Part shown: piece after piece, positions 1-6,697 of the stretch | Layout of the letters: every line of letters starts with the position of its first letter | How positions within the stretch are numbered: the stretch's first letter is position 1 | Origin: an uncultured Sphingobacteriaceae bacterium | Lineage (GTDB): Bacteria > Bacteroidota > Bacteroidia > Sphingobacteriales > Sphingobacteriaceae | Direction of reading: 5' to 3' | NCBI GenBank assembly: GCA_946887045.1 | Contig: CAMPKC010000073.1 | Span: 1-18,579, forward strand | DNA length: 18,579 bases | Program-made: the position numbers and the translations under genes | The notes under the pieces: model-generated | The model's database searches: none | Told to the model about the DNA's origin: nothing | The model's input: only the letters and a program-made list of their open reading frames with translations

Positions 1-754
1 GGGCCGAGACAGGGGTCGGACCAGCCATTGCATCAGGTAACCATGTAAACAGAGGGATCTGTGCGGACTTTCCGATTGCACCTACAAACAGTAGCAAGGT
101 AATCAGCGTAAGCATACTGTTATTCGGTGCCAGGTTTGCCGCCGCCGGAAATACTCTTGAAAACTCGAGACTTCCAAATGTGCTGAAAATCAAAAACACA
201 CCGATTAAGAACCCTAAATCGCCGATACGGTTCATTACGAAGGCTTTTTTAGCGGCACTTGCGTAAGATGAGTTAGTAAACCAGAATCCGATGAGCAGAT
301 AAGAACACAATCCAACACCTTCCCACCCGATAAACATGATCACATAATTGGATCCTAATACCAGCAAAAGCATGAAGAATACAAAAAGGTTCAGATAGGA
401 AAAGAACTTCCCAAAACCTGCGTCATGATGCATATAGCCAACAGAGTACACATGTATCAGGAAACCGATACCTGTAACGATAAGCAGCATTAAAGAACTT
501 AAAGGATCTACCTGGAAAGAGAAAGGAACTAAAAGATTTCCTGCATGTATCCAGTCAAAAAGCGGAACTACGAAAGTTTTGGCGGCGACGCTCTGTAATT
601 CTACAAAAATGGCGATACTCACAGCGAATGAAAGGAATACAGTAAGACTGCCAATCACTCCCGACACCACCTTAGGAAAACTATTTCTGCCCAAGCCTAA
701 TATAAGGAAGCCTATTAATGGAAATAAAGGAACGAGCCAAACTAAATTTATCAT
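1..754 (-). CDS. nuoL: NADH-quinone oxidoreductase subunit L, N-terminal part (cut by window edge)
   Basis: This is the antiporter-like proton-pumping membrane subunit of complex I. I translated the minus strand by hand from the ATG at 754 (MINLVWLVPLFPLIGFL). The frame stays open for 251 codons to the window edge, against about 600-650 in the family, so roughly the first 40% is visible. It is strongly hydrophobic with several membrane helices. Near residues 140-150 is FIGWEGVGLCSYLLIGFW, whose Glu is the conserved proton-channel acid. Near residues 227-250 is GKSAQIPLFTWLPDAMAGPT, with the conserved Lys, which is the hallmark of the NuoL/M/N and MrpA family. The GWEGVGLCSYLLIGFW form favours NuoL over NuoM or NuoN, as does its place directly after nuoK with a 32-bp gap. 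The missing C-terminus would hold the lateral helix. Confidence 0.97.
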   Translation of the reverse strand, partial: MINLVWLVPLFPLIGFLILGLGRNSFPKVVSGVIGSLTVFLSFAVSIAIFVELQSVAAKTFVVPLFDWIHAGNLLVPFSFQVDPLSSLMLLIVTGIGFLIHVYSVGYMHHDAGFGKFFSYLNLFVFFMLLLVLGSNYVIMFIGWEGVGLCSYLLIGFWFTNSSYASAAKKAFVMNRIGDLGFLIGVFLIFSTFGSLEFSRVFPAAANLAPNNSMLTLITLLLFVGAIGKSAQIPLFTWLPDAMAGPTPVSA

Positions 755-786
755 GAACGTTTTCGACGTTTAATTCTCAAAAAATA

Positions 787-1116
787 TTACCACTTCAACC
801 TGTTCAACACGTTAATGTCGGTCGAACTGGTATTTCTATATATCATAACAATAATGGCCAGTCCCACCGCTACTTCCGCTGCAGCCAAAGCCATAACAAA
901 GAACACAAATACCTGTCCTGATGCATCTCCTCTGTAGGCCGAAAAAGCCGCCAGCAAAAGATTTACAGCATTCAGCATTAGCTCAACAGACATAAAGATC
1001 ACAATTGCATTGCGACGGATTAAAACTCCGATAACGCCTATACAAAAAATAATTGAGCAAAATAAGATATAGTGATTAAGCGGGACGCCCTGGATTGAAT
1101 TTGTAATTGATTCCAT
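787..1116 (-). CDS. nuoK: NADH-quinone oxidoreductase subunit K
   Basis: This is a small membrane subunit of complex I, homologous to MrpC and mitochondrial ND4L. At 109 aa it is close to the usual ~100. It has three predicted helices (about residues 16-34, 37-60 and 68-93). Glu45 in MSVELMLNAVNL and Glu81 in ALAAAEVAVGLA match the two conserved membrane glutamates that carry protons in this subunit. Its ATG shares one base with the nuoJ stop (TAATG at 1118-1114), which implies translational coupling and fixes the start. The order nuoJ-K-L is canonical. Confidence 0.97.
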   Translation of the reverse strand: MESITNSIQGVPLNHYILFCSIIFCIGVIGVLIRRNAIVIFMSVELMLNAVNLLLAAFSAYRGDASGQVFVFFVMALAAAEVAVGLAIIVMIYRNTSSTDINVLNRLKW

Positions 1117-1613
1117 TATACGTTCTTAGGGTCCTTTTTAGCGAGTAAAACAGCTCCAACCATTGCTGACAATAATAAAATAGAGGATATTTCAAAAGGA
1201 AGAAGGAATTCTTTGAAGAGTACTTTTCCCAGATTTTCTACCAGTCCGATTCCCGGATTCTTAAGAACAACCGGATCCGAATCGCCTAAAGCTTTAACAG
1301 ACGCTACCAGAGTAACCAGTAAACACATTCCTGCTACCGCCCCGGCTACTTTTATCAAAGTCGATTTCATTGGCTCCGAGTCCTCATTAAGATTCAGAAG
1401 CATCAGAACGAAAAGAAAAAGCACCATAATGGCACCCATATAGACAATAAAGTTCACTATCGCCAAAAATTGCGCGTTCAGTAAAATATAATGAATAGTA
1501 AAGGTGAAAAAAGTGACGATTAAATACAGTACGCTATAAACCGGGTTCTTAGAAAAGATAACCAGTAACGAAAAGAAGATAGATAAAAAAGCAATTAAAT
1601 AGAATAAATTCAT
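1116..1613 (-). CDS. nuoJ: NADH-quinone oxidoreductase subunit J
   Basis: This is a membrane subunit of complex I (ND6 homologue) of 165 aa with about five hydrophobic segments. The stretch VNFIVYMGAIMVLFLFVLML (about residues 53-72) is the family signature. It holds the helix that forms a pi-bulge in solved complex I structures, which links quinone reduction to proton movement. The protein ends in a charged tail (KKDPKNV). It overlaps nuoK by one base. Upstream is a 66-bp gap from nuoI holding a strong hairpin, listed separately, which lies about 17 bases before this ATG and may influence its translation or the stability of the downstream message. Confidence 0.96.
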   Translation of the reverse strand: MNLFYLIAFLSIFFSLLVIFSKNPVYSVLYLIVTFFTFTIHYILLNAQFLAIVNFIVYMGAIMVLFLFVLMLLNLNEDSEPMKSTLIKVAGAVAGMCLLVTLVASVKALGDSDPVVLKNPGIGLVENLGKVLFKEFLLPFEISSILLLSAMVGAVLLAKKDPKNV

Positions 1614-1629
1614 TAATTGTATGTTTGTT

Positions 1630-1669
1630 CTTTGCCATCTTCTCCGTTATGCGGAAAAGATGGGCAAAG
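1630..1669 (-). promoter_or_regulatory. Strong intercistronic RNA hairpin between nuoI and nuoJ
   Basis: The arms are 1630-1646 and 1652-1669, around a five-base loop. In the minus-strand transcript they pair over 17 positions with one bulged C and one G-U wobble. The outer helix is CTTTGCC with GGCAAAG. No U-tract follows in the transcript, so it does not look like an intrinsic terminator. An mRNA-processing or stability element, or a translational attenuator for nuoJ, is more likely. The pairing was read by eye, with no folding energy calculated. Confidence 0.7.
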
Positions 1670-1679
1670 GTATAACTTT

Positions 1680-2177
1680 TTACGATTTCAAGGGAGATTC
1701 AACCAGTTTATCTTTACCGAAAATAAAATCCTTTCTCAGGTAATCGGCCTCCAGAAACGGCCCGTCTAAATAAATTGCCTCCTTCGGACAAGCTTCCTCG
1801 CATAGCCCGCAGAAAATGCAGCGAAGCATATTCACTTCGTAAACCGCTGCATACTTTTCTTCACGATACAACTGCTCTTCGCCTTTTTTGCGCTCACCGG
1901 CAATCATCGTGATCGCTTCAGCCGGACAGGCCAGCGCACACAATCCGCACGCAGTACAACGTTCGCGGCCCTCTTCATCTCGTTTTAAAGAGTGCAAGCC
2001 ACGCCAGTTCTCAGACATTGGTCTTTCCTGTTCAGGATAGAAGATTGTCTCTTTCTTTAAAAACATATGACGAAAAGTAATCGCAAGCCCCCTGATAATT
2101 GCCGGAAGATATAATCTCTCCGCAAAAGTCATTGGCTTTTGTTCAATTACTTTTTTTCTGTTAGTTAATGATTCCAT
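1680..2177 (-). CDS. nuoI: NADH-quinone oxidoreductase subunit I, two [4Fe-4S] ferredoxin
   Basis: This peripheral-arm subunit passes electrons through clusters N6a and N6b toward N2. It contains two ferredoxin motifs, CTACGLCALACP and CIFCGLCEEACP, each CxxCxxCxxxCP, with the fourth Cys of each binding the opposite cluster. An N-terminal amphipathic stretch (LPAIIRGLAITFRHMF) fits the membrane-contact helix. The frame is open to an ATG at 2204, but I place the start at the Met at 2177 (MESLTNRKK). The nine extra residues MVFTFYLIY are encoded by the pyrimidine-rich heptamer repeat that fills the gap, not by a plausible protein N-terminus. From 2177 it is 165 aa. The gap to nuoH is 251 bp, unusually long for this operon. 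Confidence 0.96.
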   Translation of the reverse strand: MESLTNRKKVIEQKPMTFAERLYLPAIIRGLAITFRHMFLKKETIFYPEQERPMSENWRGLHSLKRDEEGRERCTACGLCALACPAEAITMIAGERKKGEEQLYREEKYAAVYEVNMLRCIFCGLCEEACPKEAIYLDGPFLEADYLRKDFIFGKDKLVESPLKS

Positions 2178-2183
2178 ATAAAT

Positions 2184-2218
2184 AAGGTAAAAGGTGAAAA
2201 CCAAAAGATGAAAGCCAG
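2184..2218. repeat. Heptanucleotide-phased repeat upstream of nuoI
   Basis: On the plus strand, A/G-rich seven-base units begin at 2184, 2191, 2198, 2205 and 2212 (AAGGTAA, AAGGTGA and diverged copies). In the transcript this is a C/U-rich tract ending just before the nuoI ATG. It is one of several seven-base arrays bordering long gaps in this operon. The later copies are poorly conserved. Confidence 0.5.
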
Positions 2219-2273
2219 TTCAAAATCCGAGCTTACATTTTCTTCTTCTTATATAACCTTGTTTTTTTATAAA
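2219..2273. other. Interior of the nuoH-nuoI gap
   Basis: This is AT-rich DNA between heptamer arrays, including a T7 run at 2262-2268. I see no gene, promoter box or clear hairpin. It belongs to the 251-bp noncoding stretch 2178-2428. Confidence 0.4.
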
Positions 2274-2303
2274 GGTAAAAGGTGGTAGGTAAAAGGGAAA
2301 AGG
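2274..2303. repeat. Heptanucleotide array (GGTAAAA type) in the nuoH-nuoI gap
   Basis: Exact seven-base phasing is seen at 2274, 2281, 2288 and 2295: GGTAAAA, GGTGGTA, GGTAAAA, GGGAAAA, with GG beginning a fifth. The nine bases AGGTGGTAG (2280-2288) recur inverted at 2422-2430, overlapping the nuoH stop codon, so this array can pair in the RNA with the one at 2355-2431. Confidence 0.75.
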
Positions 2304-2354
2304 CATTTCAAATACATCTCTCCTGTTTATCTAACCTCGTTTCGCCCCACTTTT

Positions 2355-2431
2355 TACTTTTTACTTTTTACTTTTTACTTGATACCTGCTACTTGATACC
2401 TGCTACTTGATACTTGATACTCTACCACCTA
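2355..2431. repeat. Heptanucleotide tandem array starting at the nuoH stop codon
   Basis: On the plus strand the triplet TAC recurs at 2355, 2362, 2369, 2376, 2383, 2390, 2397, 2404, 2411 and 2418, exactly every seven bases for ten units. The units are TACTTTT, TACTTGA, TACCTGC and TACTCTA types. Two further TAC at 2423 and 2430 follow after a five-base step, and the last overlaps the nuoH stop codon. In the transcript it reads as A/G-rich units of GTAAAAA, GTATCAA and GTAGCAG type. It is noncoding. Confidence 0.9.
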
Positions 2432-3478
2432 CTTAAAATAAGCATCCTTCACCACTATCCAGATCCCTGTTATCACAATATTTGCAATACCCAAAGGAAT
2501 AAGTACTTTCCATCCCAGATTCATTAACTGATCATAACGGAAACGCGGAACTGTCCAGCGAACCCACATAAAAAAGAAAATGAAGAAGAATATTTTTGCA
2601 AAAAGGAATGCCACGCCCAACAATGTTACCCAGTTTTGATGTACGCCCATCTCAAGCAAATTATTCATAAATGGGAAGTTATATCCGCCAAAGTAAAGCG
2701 TTGCCATTACTGCCGATGAAATAAACATATTGATGTATTCAGCGAACAGAAAACCTCCAAGTTTCATACCGGAATATTCTGTATGATAACCTCCAACCAA
2801 CTCGTTCTCGCTTTCTGGTAAATCGAACGGAGTTCTGTTACATTCTGCAAATGCACAGATTATAAATATTAAAAAACCCAAGGGCTGTACCCAAACGTTC
2901 CAGTTTACAAATCCGCTTTGCTGCTCGGCAATAGTTTTAAGCGATAAACTGCCGGTTACCATCAAAAGAGCAATAATTGATAATCCCATTGCAATTTCAT
3001 AACTGATGTTTTGTGATGCCGCACGAATGGCACCCATCAGTGAAAACTTATTATTGGATGCCCAGCCACCAATCATTATACCATAAACACCCAAAGAAAC
3101 TACCCCGAAAATGTATAGAATACCTACATTAATGTCGGCTACCTGAAGTTCCACTACCGTGTCGCCAAAAGTTAGTGTTTGTCCGAATGGGATTACTGCA
3201 CTACCGATCAATGCTGTTAGCAGCGCCAGAGAAGGTCCGGCGATAAATAGGAAAGCATTTGATTGTGATGGAATGATCTCTTCTTTAAAAAACATCTTCG
3301 CCCCATCTGCCAGTGGCTGTAACATTCCGTTCCACCCTGCGCGGTGCGGACCAACCCTTCCCTGAAGGAAAGCTGCGATTTTACGTTCTGCTAAGGTTGA
3401 ATAAGCTGCAACGCCCAGTGATACCCCAAATATTGCAGTAACTAAAATAAATTTCTCTATTACGAATGCTAATTCCAT
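2429..3478 (-). CDS. nuoH: NADH-quinone oxidoreductase subunit H
   Basis: This is the membrane subunit (ND1 homologue) that forms much of the quinone chamber at the junction with the peripheral arm. At 349 aa it is near the family norm. It is polytopic, with about eight or nine helices. The first loop has GRVGPHRAGWNGMLQPLADG and KMFFKEEIIP, and the central region has AECNRTPFDLPESENELVGG followed by EYSGMKLGGFLFAEY. The acidic loop is the conserved quinone-site and proton-entry segment of the family. The ATG at 3478 overlaps the nuoG stop by one base (TAATG), which sets the start. Its TAG stop lies inside the first unit of the adjacent heptamer array. Confidence 0.97.
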   Translation of the reverse strand: MELAFVIEKFILVTAIFGVSLGVAAYSTLAERKIAAFLQGRVGPHRAGWNGMLQPLADGAKMFFKEEIIPSQSNAFLFIAGPSLALLTALIGSAVIPFGQTLTFGDTVVELQVADINVGILYIFGVVSLGVYGIMIGGWASNNKFSLMGAIRAASQNISYEIAMGLSIIALLMVTGSLSLKTIAEQQSGFVNWNVWVQPLGFLIFIICAFAECNRTPFDLPESENELVGGYHTEYSGMKLGGFLFAEYINMFISSAVMATLYFGGYNFPFMNNLLEMGVHQNWVTLLGVAFLFAKIFFFIFFFMWVRWTVPRFRYDQLMNLGWKVLIPLGIANIVITGIWIVVKDAYFK

Positions 3479-4473
3479 TAGTGATGCTTAGTTGCTCTCT
3501 CGAATTCTTCTTTATTCGCCTCCTGTAAAGCATGATTTTTTCTCACAACCGGAGGCGGAGCTAATTGTTCATAATGATTGGATGAAATTACGGAGCGATT
3601 CGAGATTTTTCTCGGACCCTCAATAACCCAGTCACCGGTGTTTTTAGTTTCGAAACGGCAGGTATTGCAGATAAAATCTTCAACCTCGCCATATACATCC
3701 TTACGTGCGGTCACCCGGATAACATCTTCTCCTTTATACCACAAAGCAACTTTACCGGTACAGGTAGGGCAATCGCGATGCGCATCCACAGGCTTGCTGA
3801 ACCAAACACGCTGTTTAAAGCGGAACGTTTTATCTGTTAGGGCCCCAACCGGACATACATCGATTACGTTGCCGGAAAAATCGTTGTCGATTGCTTTTTC
3901 AATATAAGTTGAGATTTCGGATGCATCGCCACGGCCTAAAATACCGTGCTCGCGGCTATCAGTTAACTGATCTGCCACATACACACAGCGGTAGCATAAA
4001 ATACACCGCGTCATATGAAGTTGTATTTTGTCGCCTATGTCAATCTTATCGAATGTTCTGCGCTCAAATTCGTACCGGGTTGCTTCAGATCCATGCTCAT
4101 AGCTTAAATCCTGCAGATGACATTCGCCGGCCTGATCGCAAACCGGGCAATCAAGCGGGTGGTTGATCAATAACATTTCAACAACACCTTTTCTTGCCTC
4201 CTTCACTTCCGGCGAAGTTATGTTTTCAACTTCCATCCCCTCCATTACCGTAGTACGGCACGAAGCCACCAGTTTAGGCATCGGACGAGGATCTTTTTCT
4301 GAACCCTTACTCACTTTCACCAGACAGGTACGGCACTTGCCGCCACTGCCCTCTAACTTGGAATAATAGCACATTGCCGGAGGCACAATGTCTCCACCAA
4401 TCTGACGGGCAGCATTCAGGATACTTGTTCCTGGTTCTACCTCGATGCTTATTCCATCTATTGTAACTTTCAT
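3478..4473 (-). CDS. nuoG: NADH-quinone oxidoreductase subunit G, short form
   Basis: This is an iron-sulfur subunit of the NADH-dehydrogenase arm. Three canonical cluster sites are visible: a [2Fe-2S] site (Cys35, Cys47, Cys50, Cys72), the His-Cys3 [4Fe-4S] site (His105, Cys109, Cys112, Cys118) and a [4Fe-4S] site (Cys157, Cys160, Cys163, Cys207). A fourth domain (about 233-275) has Cys235, Cys238, Cys269 and Cys272 as two CxxC pairs, instead of the CxxCxxxC...C of cluster N7. The protein stops at 331 aa, while proteobacterial NuoG is about 900, so the catalytically inert molybdopterin-oxidoreductase-like domains are absent. There is no sign of a frameshift, because nuoH follows with a one-base overlap. 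I recall short NuoG forms in other Bacteroidota, so this is probably the native length. It is preceded by a 327-bp gap. Confidence 0.94.
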   Translation of the reverse strand: MKVTIDGISIEVEPGTSILNAARQIGGDIVPPAMCYYSKLEGSGGKCRTCLVKVSKGSEKDPRPMPKLVASCRTTVMEGMEVENITSPEVKEARKGVVEMLLINHPLDCPVCDQAGECHLQDLSYEHGSEATRYEFERRTFDKIDIGDKIQLHMTRCILCYRCVYVADQLTDSREHGILGRGDASEISTYIEKAIDNDFSGNVIDVCPVGALTDKTFRFKQRVWFSKPVDAHRDCPTCTGKVALWYKGEDVIRVTARKDVYGEVEDFICNTCRFETKNTGDWVIEGPRKISNRSVISSNHYEQLAPPPVVRKNHALQEANKEEFERATKHH

Positions 4474-4478
4474 TATAA

Positions 4479-4502
4479 ATTCAAAAGTTAAAAGTCAAAA
4501 TT
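4479..4502 (+). repeat. 24-bp inverted repeat, left copy (heptamer-built)
   Basis: It begins five bases past the nuoG start codon on the upstream side and consists of three seven-base words (TCAAAAG, TTAAAAG, TCAAAAT) plus flanks. It matches the reverse complement of 4789-4812 at 21 of 24 positions by my count. In the transcript it is the U-rich leader immediately before the nuoG ATG. Confidence 0.8.
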
Positions 4503-4788
4503 TTCGACACCTTAGTGTCTTTAATTAAACTCAACCAATACTTGGTTTCGTTTGCAGATTTTAATGCTATTAAATAAAATTTCCTAAAGTCTCTTCTGGA
4601 ACTACCCGCTTCCTTCTTCTACGTTCGCTCCAATGGATGTCCCGCTTCTCAGTACCTGATCAAAAAGCGATATATATATATTCTTTCAAACCCTAATGCC
4701 CCTACGAACTGTATTATTTCCTTCGAGAAATTATACGACCGCTGTTTAATAACATACGGCTTATCGCTCACGCGCTGGTTTTCTTTTT
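4503..4788. other. Interior of the nuoF-nuoG gap, no gene found
   Basis: This is 286 bp of AT-rich noncoding DNA enclosed by the 24-bp inverted repeat. Two small perfect hairpins lie close together: GACAC-CTTA-GTGTC at 4506-4519 and AACCAA-TAC-TTGGTT at 4533-4547. There is an alternating TA run around 4670-4680. No coding frame with family resemblance and no TAnnTTTG promoter box was found on the minus strand. Confidence 0.5.
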
Positions 4789-4812
4789 AATTTTTACTTT
4801 TTAATTTTGAAT
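4784..4812 (-). repeat. 24-bp inverted repeat, right copy and heptamer array over the nuoF stop
   Basis: Seven-base units begin at 4784, 4791, 4798 and 4805 on the plus strand (TTTTTAA, TTTTTAC, TTTTTAA, TTTTGAA). Positions 4789-4812 form the inverted partner of 4479-4502. The array overlaps the last three sense codons and the TAA stop of nuoF, so it is not simply inserted between genes. Confidence 0.8.
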
Positions 4813-6156
4813 TATCTCCAAAGGACCAGCATACCCTGCTAAACCGTAATTCCTTTCCATTGCTTCCTTTGGATTGCTTACATGCCACTCAAACTCATCA
4901 CGGAAATGACGGATTGCACTCGCCACAGGCCACGCCGCGGCATCACCAAGCGGACAAATCGTATTTCCCTCTATCTTCTTTGAAACGTCAACCAACAAAT
5001 CAATATCACTCAATTTACCATGACCATATTCCAGTCGGTGCAGTACTTTCTCCATCCAGCCGGTACCTTCACGACAAGGCGAACATTGACCGCAGCTTTC
5101 ATGATGATAAAAACGCGAGAAATTCCAGGTGTTTCTAACAATACACTGATCTTCATCAAATGCTACAAATCCTCCCGATCCCAACATAGTTCCTGTTGCA
5201 AAGCCACCTTCCGAAAGCGACTCATAAGTCATCAGTCGATTTTCGCCATTTGCAGTTTTAAGTATCAGATTTGCGGGAAGGATCGGAACAGATGAACCTC
5301 CGGCAACTACCGCCTTCAATCTTTTGCCATTCGCAATTCCACCACAATATTCATCAGAATAGATAAATTCTTCTACCGGAACACCCAGTTCAATCTCATA
5401 AACTCCTGGTTTATTCAAATTACCCGAAGCAGAAATAAGTTTAGTTCCCGTGCTTCTTCCTATCCCAACTTTAGCATATTCATCCCCGCCATCATTGATA
5501 ATCGGGACTACTGCAGCGATAGACTCCACGTTATTTACTACCGTAGGGCAGTTATATAAACCGGAAATTGCCGGAAACGGAGGTTTAATCCTCGGATTTC
5601 CACGCTTTCCTTCTAACGATTCAATTAAAGCTGTTTCTTCACCGCAGATATACGCACCACCACCTGGCTGCACATAAACCTCGTGATCAAAGCCTGATCC
5701 CAGGATATTCTTTCCCAAAAAGCCCGCTGCTTTCGCTTCAGCAATCGCTTTTTCAAGGATACGTATCTGCGGCATCATTTCACCGCGTACGTATATGTAA
5801 GAAGTATTTGCGCCTAAAGCATAACTGGCCACAATCATTCCTTCAACCAAAAGGTGAGGAATGTAGGTCATTAAATATCTGTCTTTAAATGTTCCTGGCT
5901 CCGATTCATCCGCATTACAAACCAGGTAACGCGGCTTACCTTCAGGCTTAGCCAGAAAGCTCCACTTCATCCCGGTAGGAAATCCTGCCCCACCACGACC
6001 ACGCAGGCCAGACTTTTTAACTTCCTCTACTACATCATCGGAAGACATCGATTTCAGCGCCTTTTCAACAGCACGGTATCCGCCTTTCTGACGATATACA
6101 TCGAAAGTATTTATTCCGGGAACGTTGATATGTTCTAATAATAATTTGCGTCCCAT
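4801..6156 (-). CDS. nuoF: NADH-quinone oxidoreductase subunit F (NADH/FMN-binding)
   Basis: This subunit oxidises NADH with FMN and passes electrons to cluster N3. It is 451 aa, full length. GLRGRGGAGFPTGMKWSF (about residues 50-67) is the glycine-rich nucleotide and FMN loop, and the second signature YICGEETALIESLEG lies near residue 170-185. The C-terminal domain has the [4Fe-4S] ligands Cys355, Cys358, Cys361 (ESCGQCSPCREGT) and Cys401 (NTICPLGDAA). The start lies one base after the nuoE stop. The last codons and the stop fall inside a heptamer array, and the next gene, nuoG, begins only after 327 bp. Confidence 0.98.
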   Translation of the reverse strand: MGRKLLLEHINVPGINTFDVYRQKGGYRAVEKALKSMSSDDVVEEVKKSGLRGRGGAGFPTGMKWSFLAKPEGKPRYLVCNADESEPGTFKDRYLMTYIPHLLVEGMIVASYALGANTSYIYVRGEMMPQIRILEKAIAEAKAAGFLGKNILGSGFDHEVYVQPGGGAYICGEETALIESLEGKRGNPRIKPPFPAISGLYNCPTVVNNVESIAAVVPIINDGGDEYAKVGIGRSTGTKLISASGNLNKPGVYEIELGVPVEEFIYSDEYCGGIANGKRLKAVVAGGSSVPILPANLILKTANGENRLMTYESLSEGGFATGTMLGSGGFVAFDEDQCIVRNTWNFSRFYHHESCGQCSPCREGTGWMEKVLHRLEYGHGKLSDIDLLVDVSKKIEGNTICPLGDAAAWPVASAIRHFRDEFEWHVSNPKEAMERNYGLAGYAGPLEIIQN

Positions 6157-6157
6157 T

Positions 6158-6697
6158 TTATTCGCCTATTTGAGGTTTTACAGCTGTTGTAAGCCTTAAA
6201 CTTTCAATTAACTCATCAATCTTTGCTTCAGTTAAATTCTCGTGGAATTTATATTCAGGGCCGATTTGTAATACCGGTGCCATTCCGCAAGCTGCAAGGC
6301 ATTCTACACCTCTCCAGCTAAATAAGCCATCCGGAGTAACTTCGCCTTCTTTTACGCCGAGCTTCTGCTCAATGTATTTCATTATTTTTTCCGCCCCAAC
6401 CAGGCAGCAAGGCCCGGTACGGCAAACCTCCAAAACATGTTTACCCAGCGGCTTCAAAAAATACATAGTATAGAAGGTTGCTACCTCATATACCTCAATC
6501 GGTTTTATATTCAGGTAGTCGGCCACTTTATCCATTGCAGGCGCACTTACCCAGCCGTACTCTGCCTGTACTAAATGTAAAATCGGCAATAGGGCTGATT
6601 TCTGCCTTCCTTCCGGATACCGGGCAACAATCTCATTGAACTTAGTAATAAGCTCCGGACTAAAAACTACTTCCTCGGGTTGAGCAACATTAAGCAT
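6158..6697 (-). CDS. nuoE: NADH-quinone oxidoreductase subunit E (thioredoxin-like [2Fe-2S])
   Basis: This is the 24-kDa-type subunit carrying cluster N1a beside NuoF. At 179 aa, it has an N-terminal helical part (about 15-80) followed by a thioredoxin-like [2Fe-2S] domain. The ligands are Cys92 and Cys97 (VCRTGPCC), then Cys133 and Cys137 (ECLAACGMAPVLQ). Cys98, directly after a ligand, is an additional Cys. The motifs YGWV and EVYEVATFYTMY are typical of the family. Its ATG lies eight bases inside the 3' end of nuoD, and nuoF starts one base after its stop, so the three are probably translated in a coupled way. Confidence 0.97.
   Translation of the reverse strand: MLNVAQPEEVVFSPELITKFNEIVARYPEGRQKSALLPILHLVQAEYGWVSAPAMDKVADYLNIKPIEVYEVATFYTMYFLKPLGKHVLEVCRTGPCCLVGAEKIMKYIEQKLGVKEGEVTPDGLFSWRGVECLAACGMAPVLQIGPEYKFHENLTEAKIDELIESLRLTTAVKPQIGE

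Noticed and set aside
755..786. AACGT/ACGTT dyad between nuoK and nuoL
   Set aside because: It is only five base pairs in a 32-bp gap, and too short to separate from chance.
2178..2428. CRISPR array in the nuoH-nuoI gap
   Set aside because: The repeats are seven-base units in direct contact, with no spacers of 30-40 bp and no cas genes. It is a heptanucleotide tandem array.
4474..4800. Missing or broken C-terminal half of nuoG in the 327-bp gap
   Set aside because: The gap lies upstream of nuoG, not downstream. nuoH follows nuoG with a one-base overlap, and no frame in the gap resembles molybdopterin-oxidoreductase sequence.
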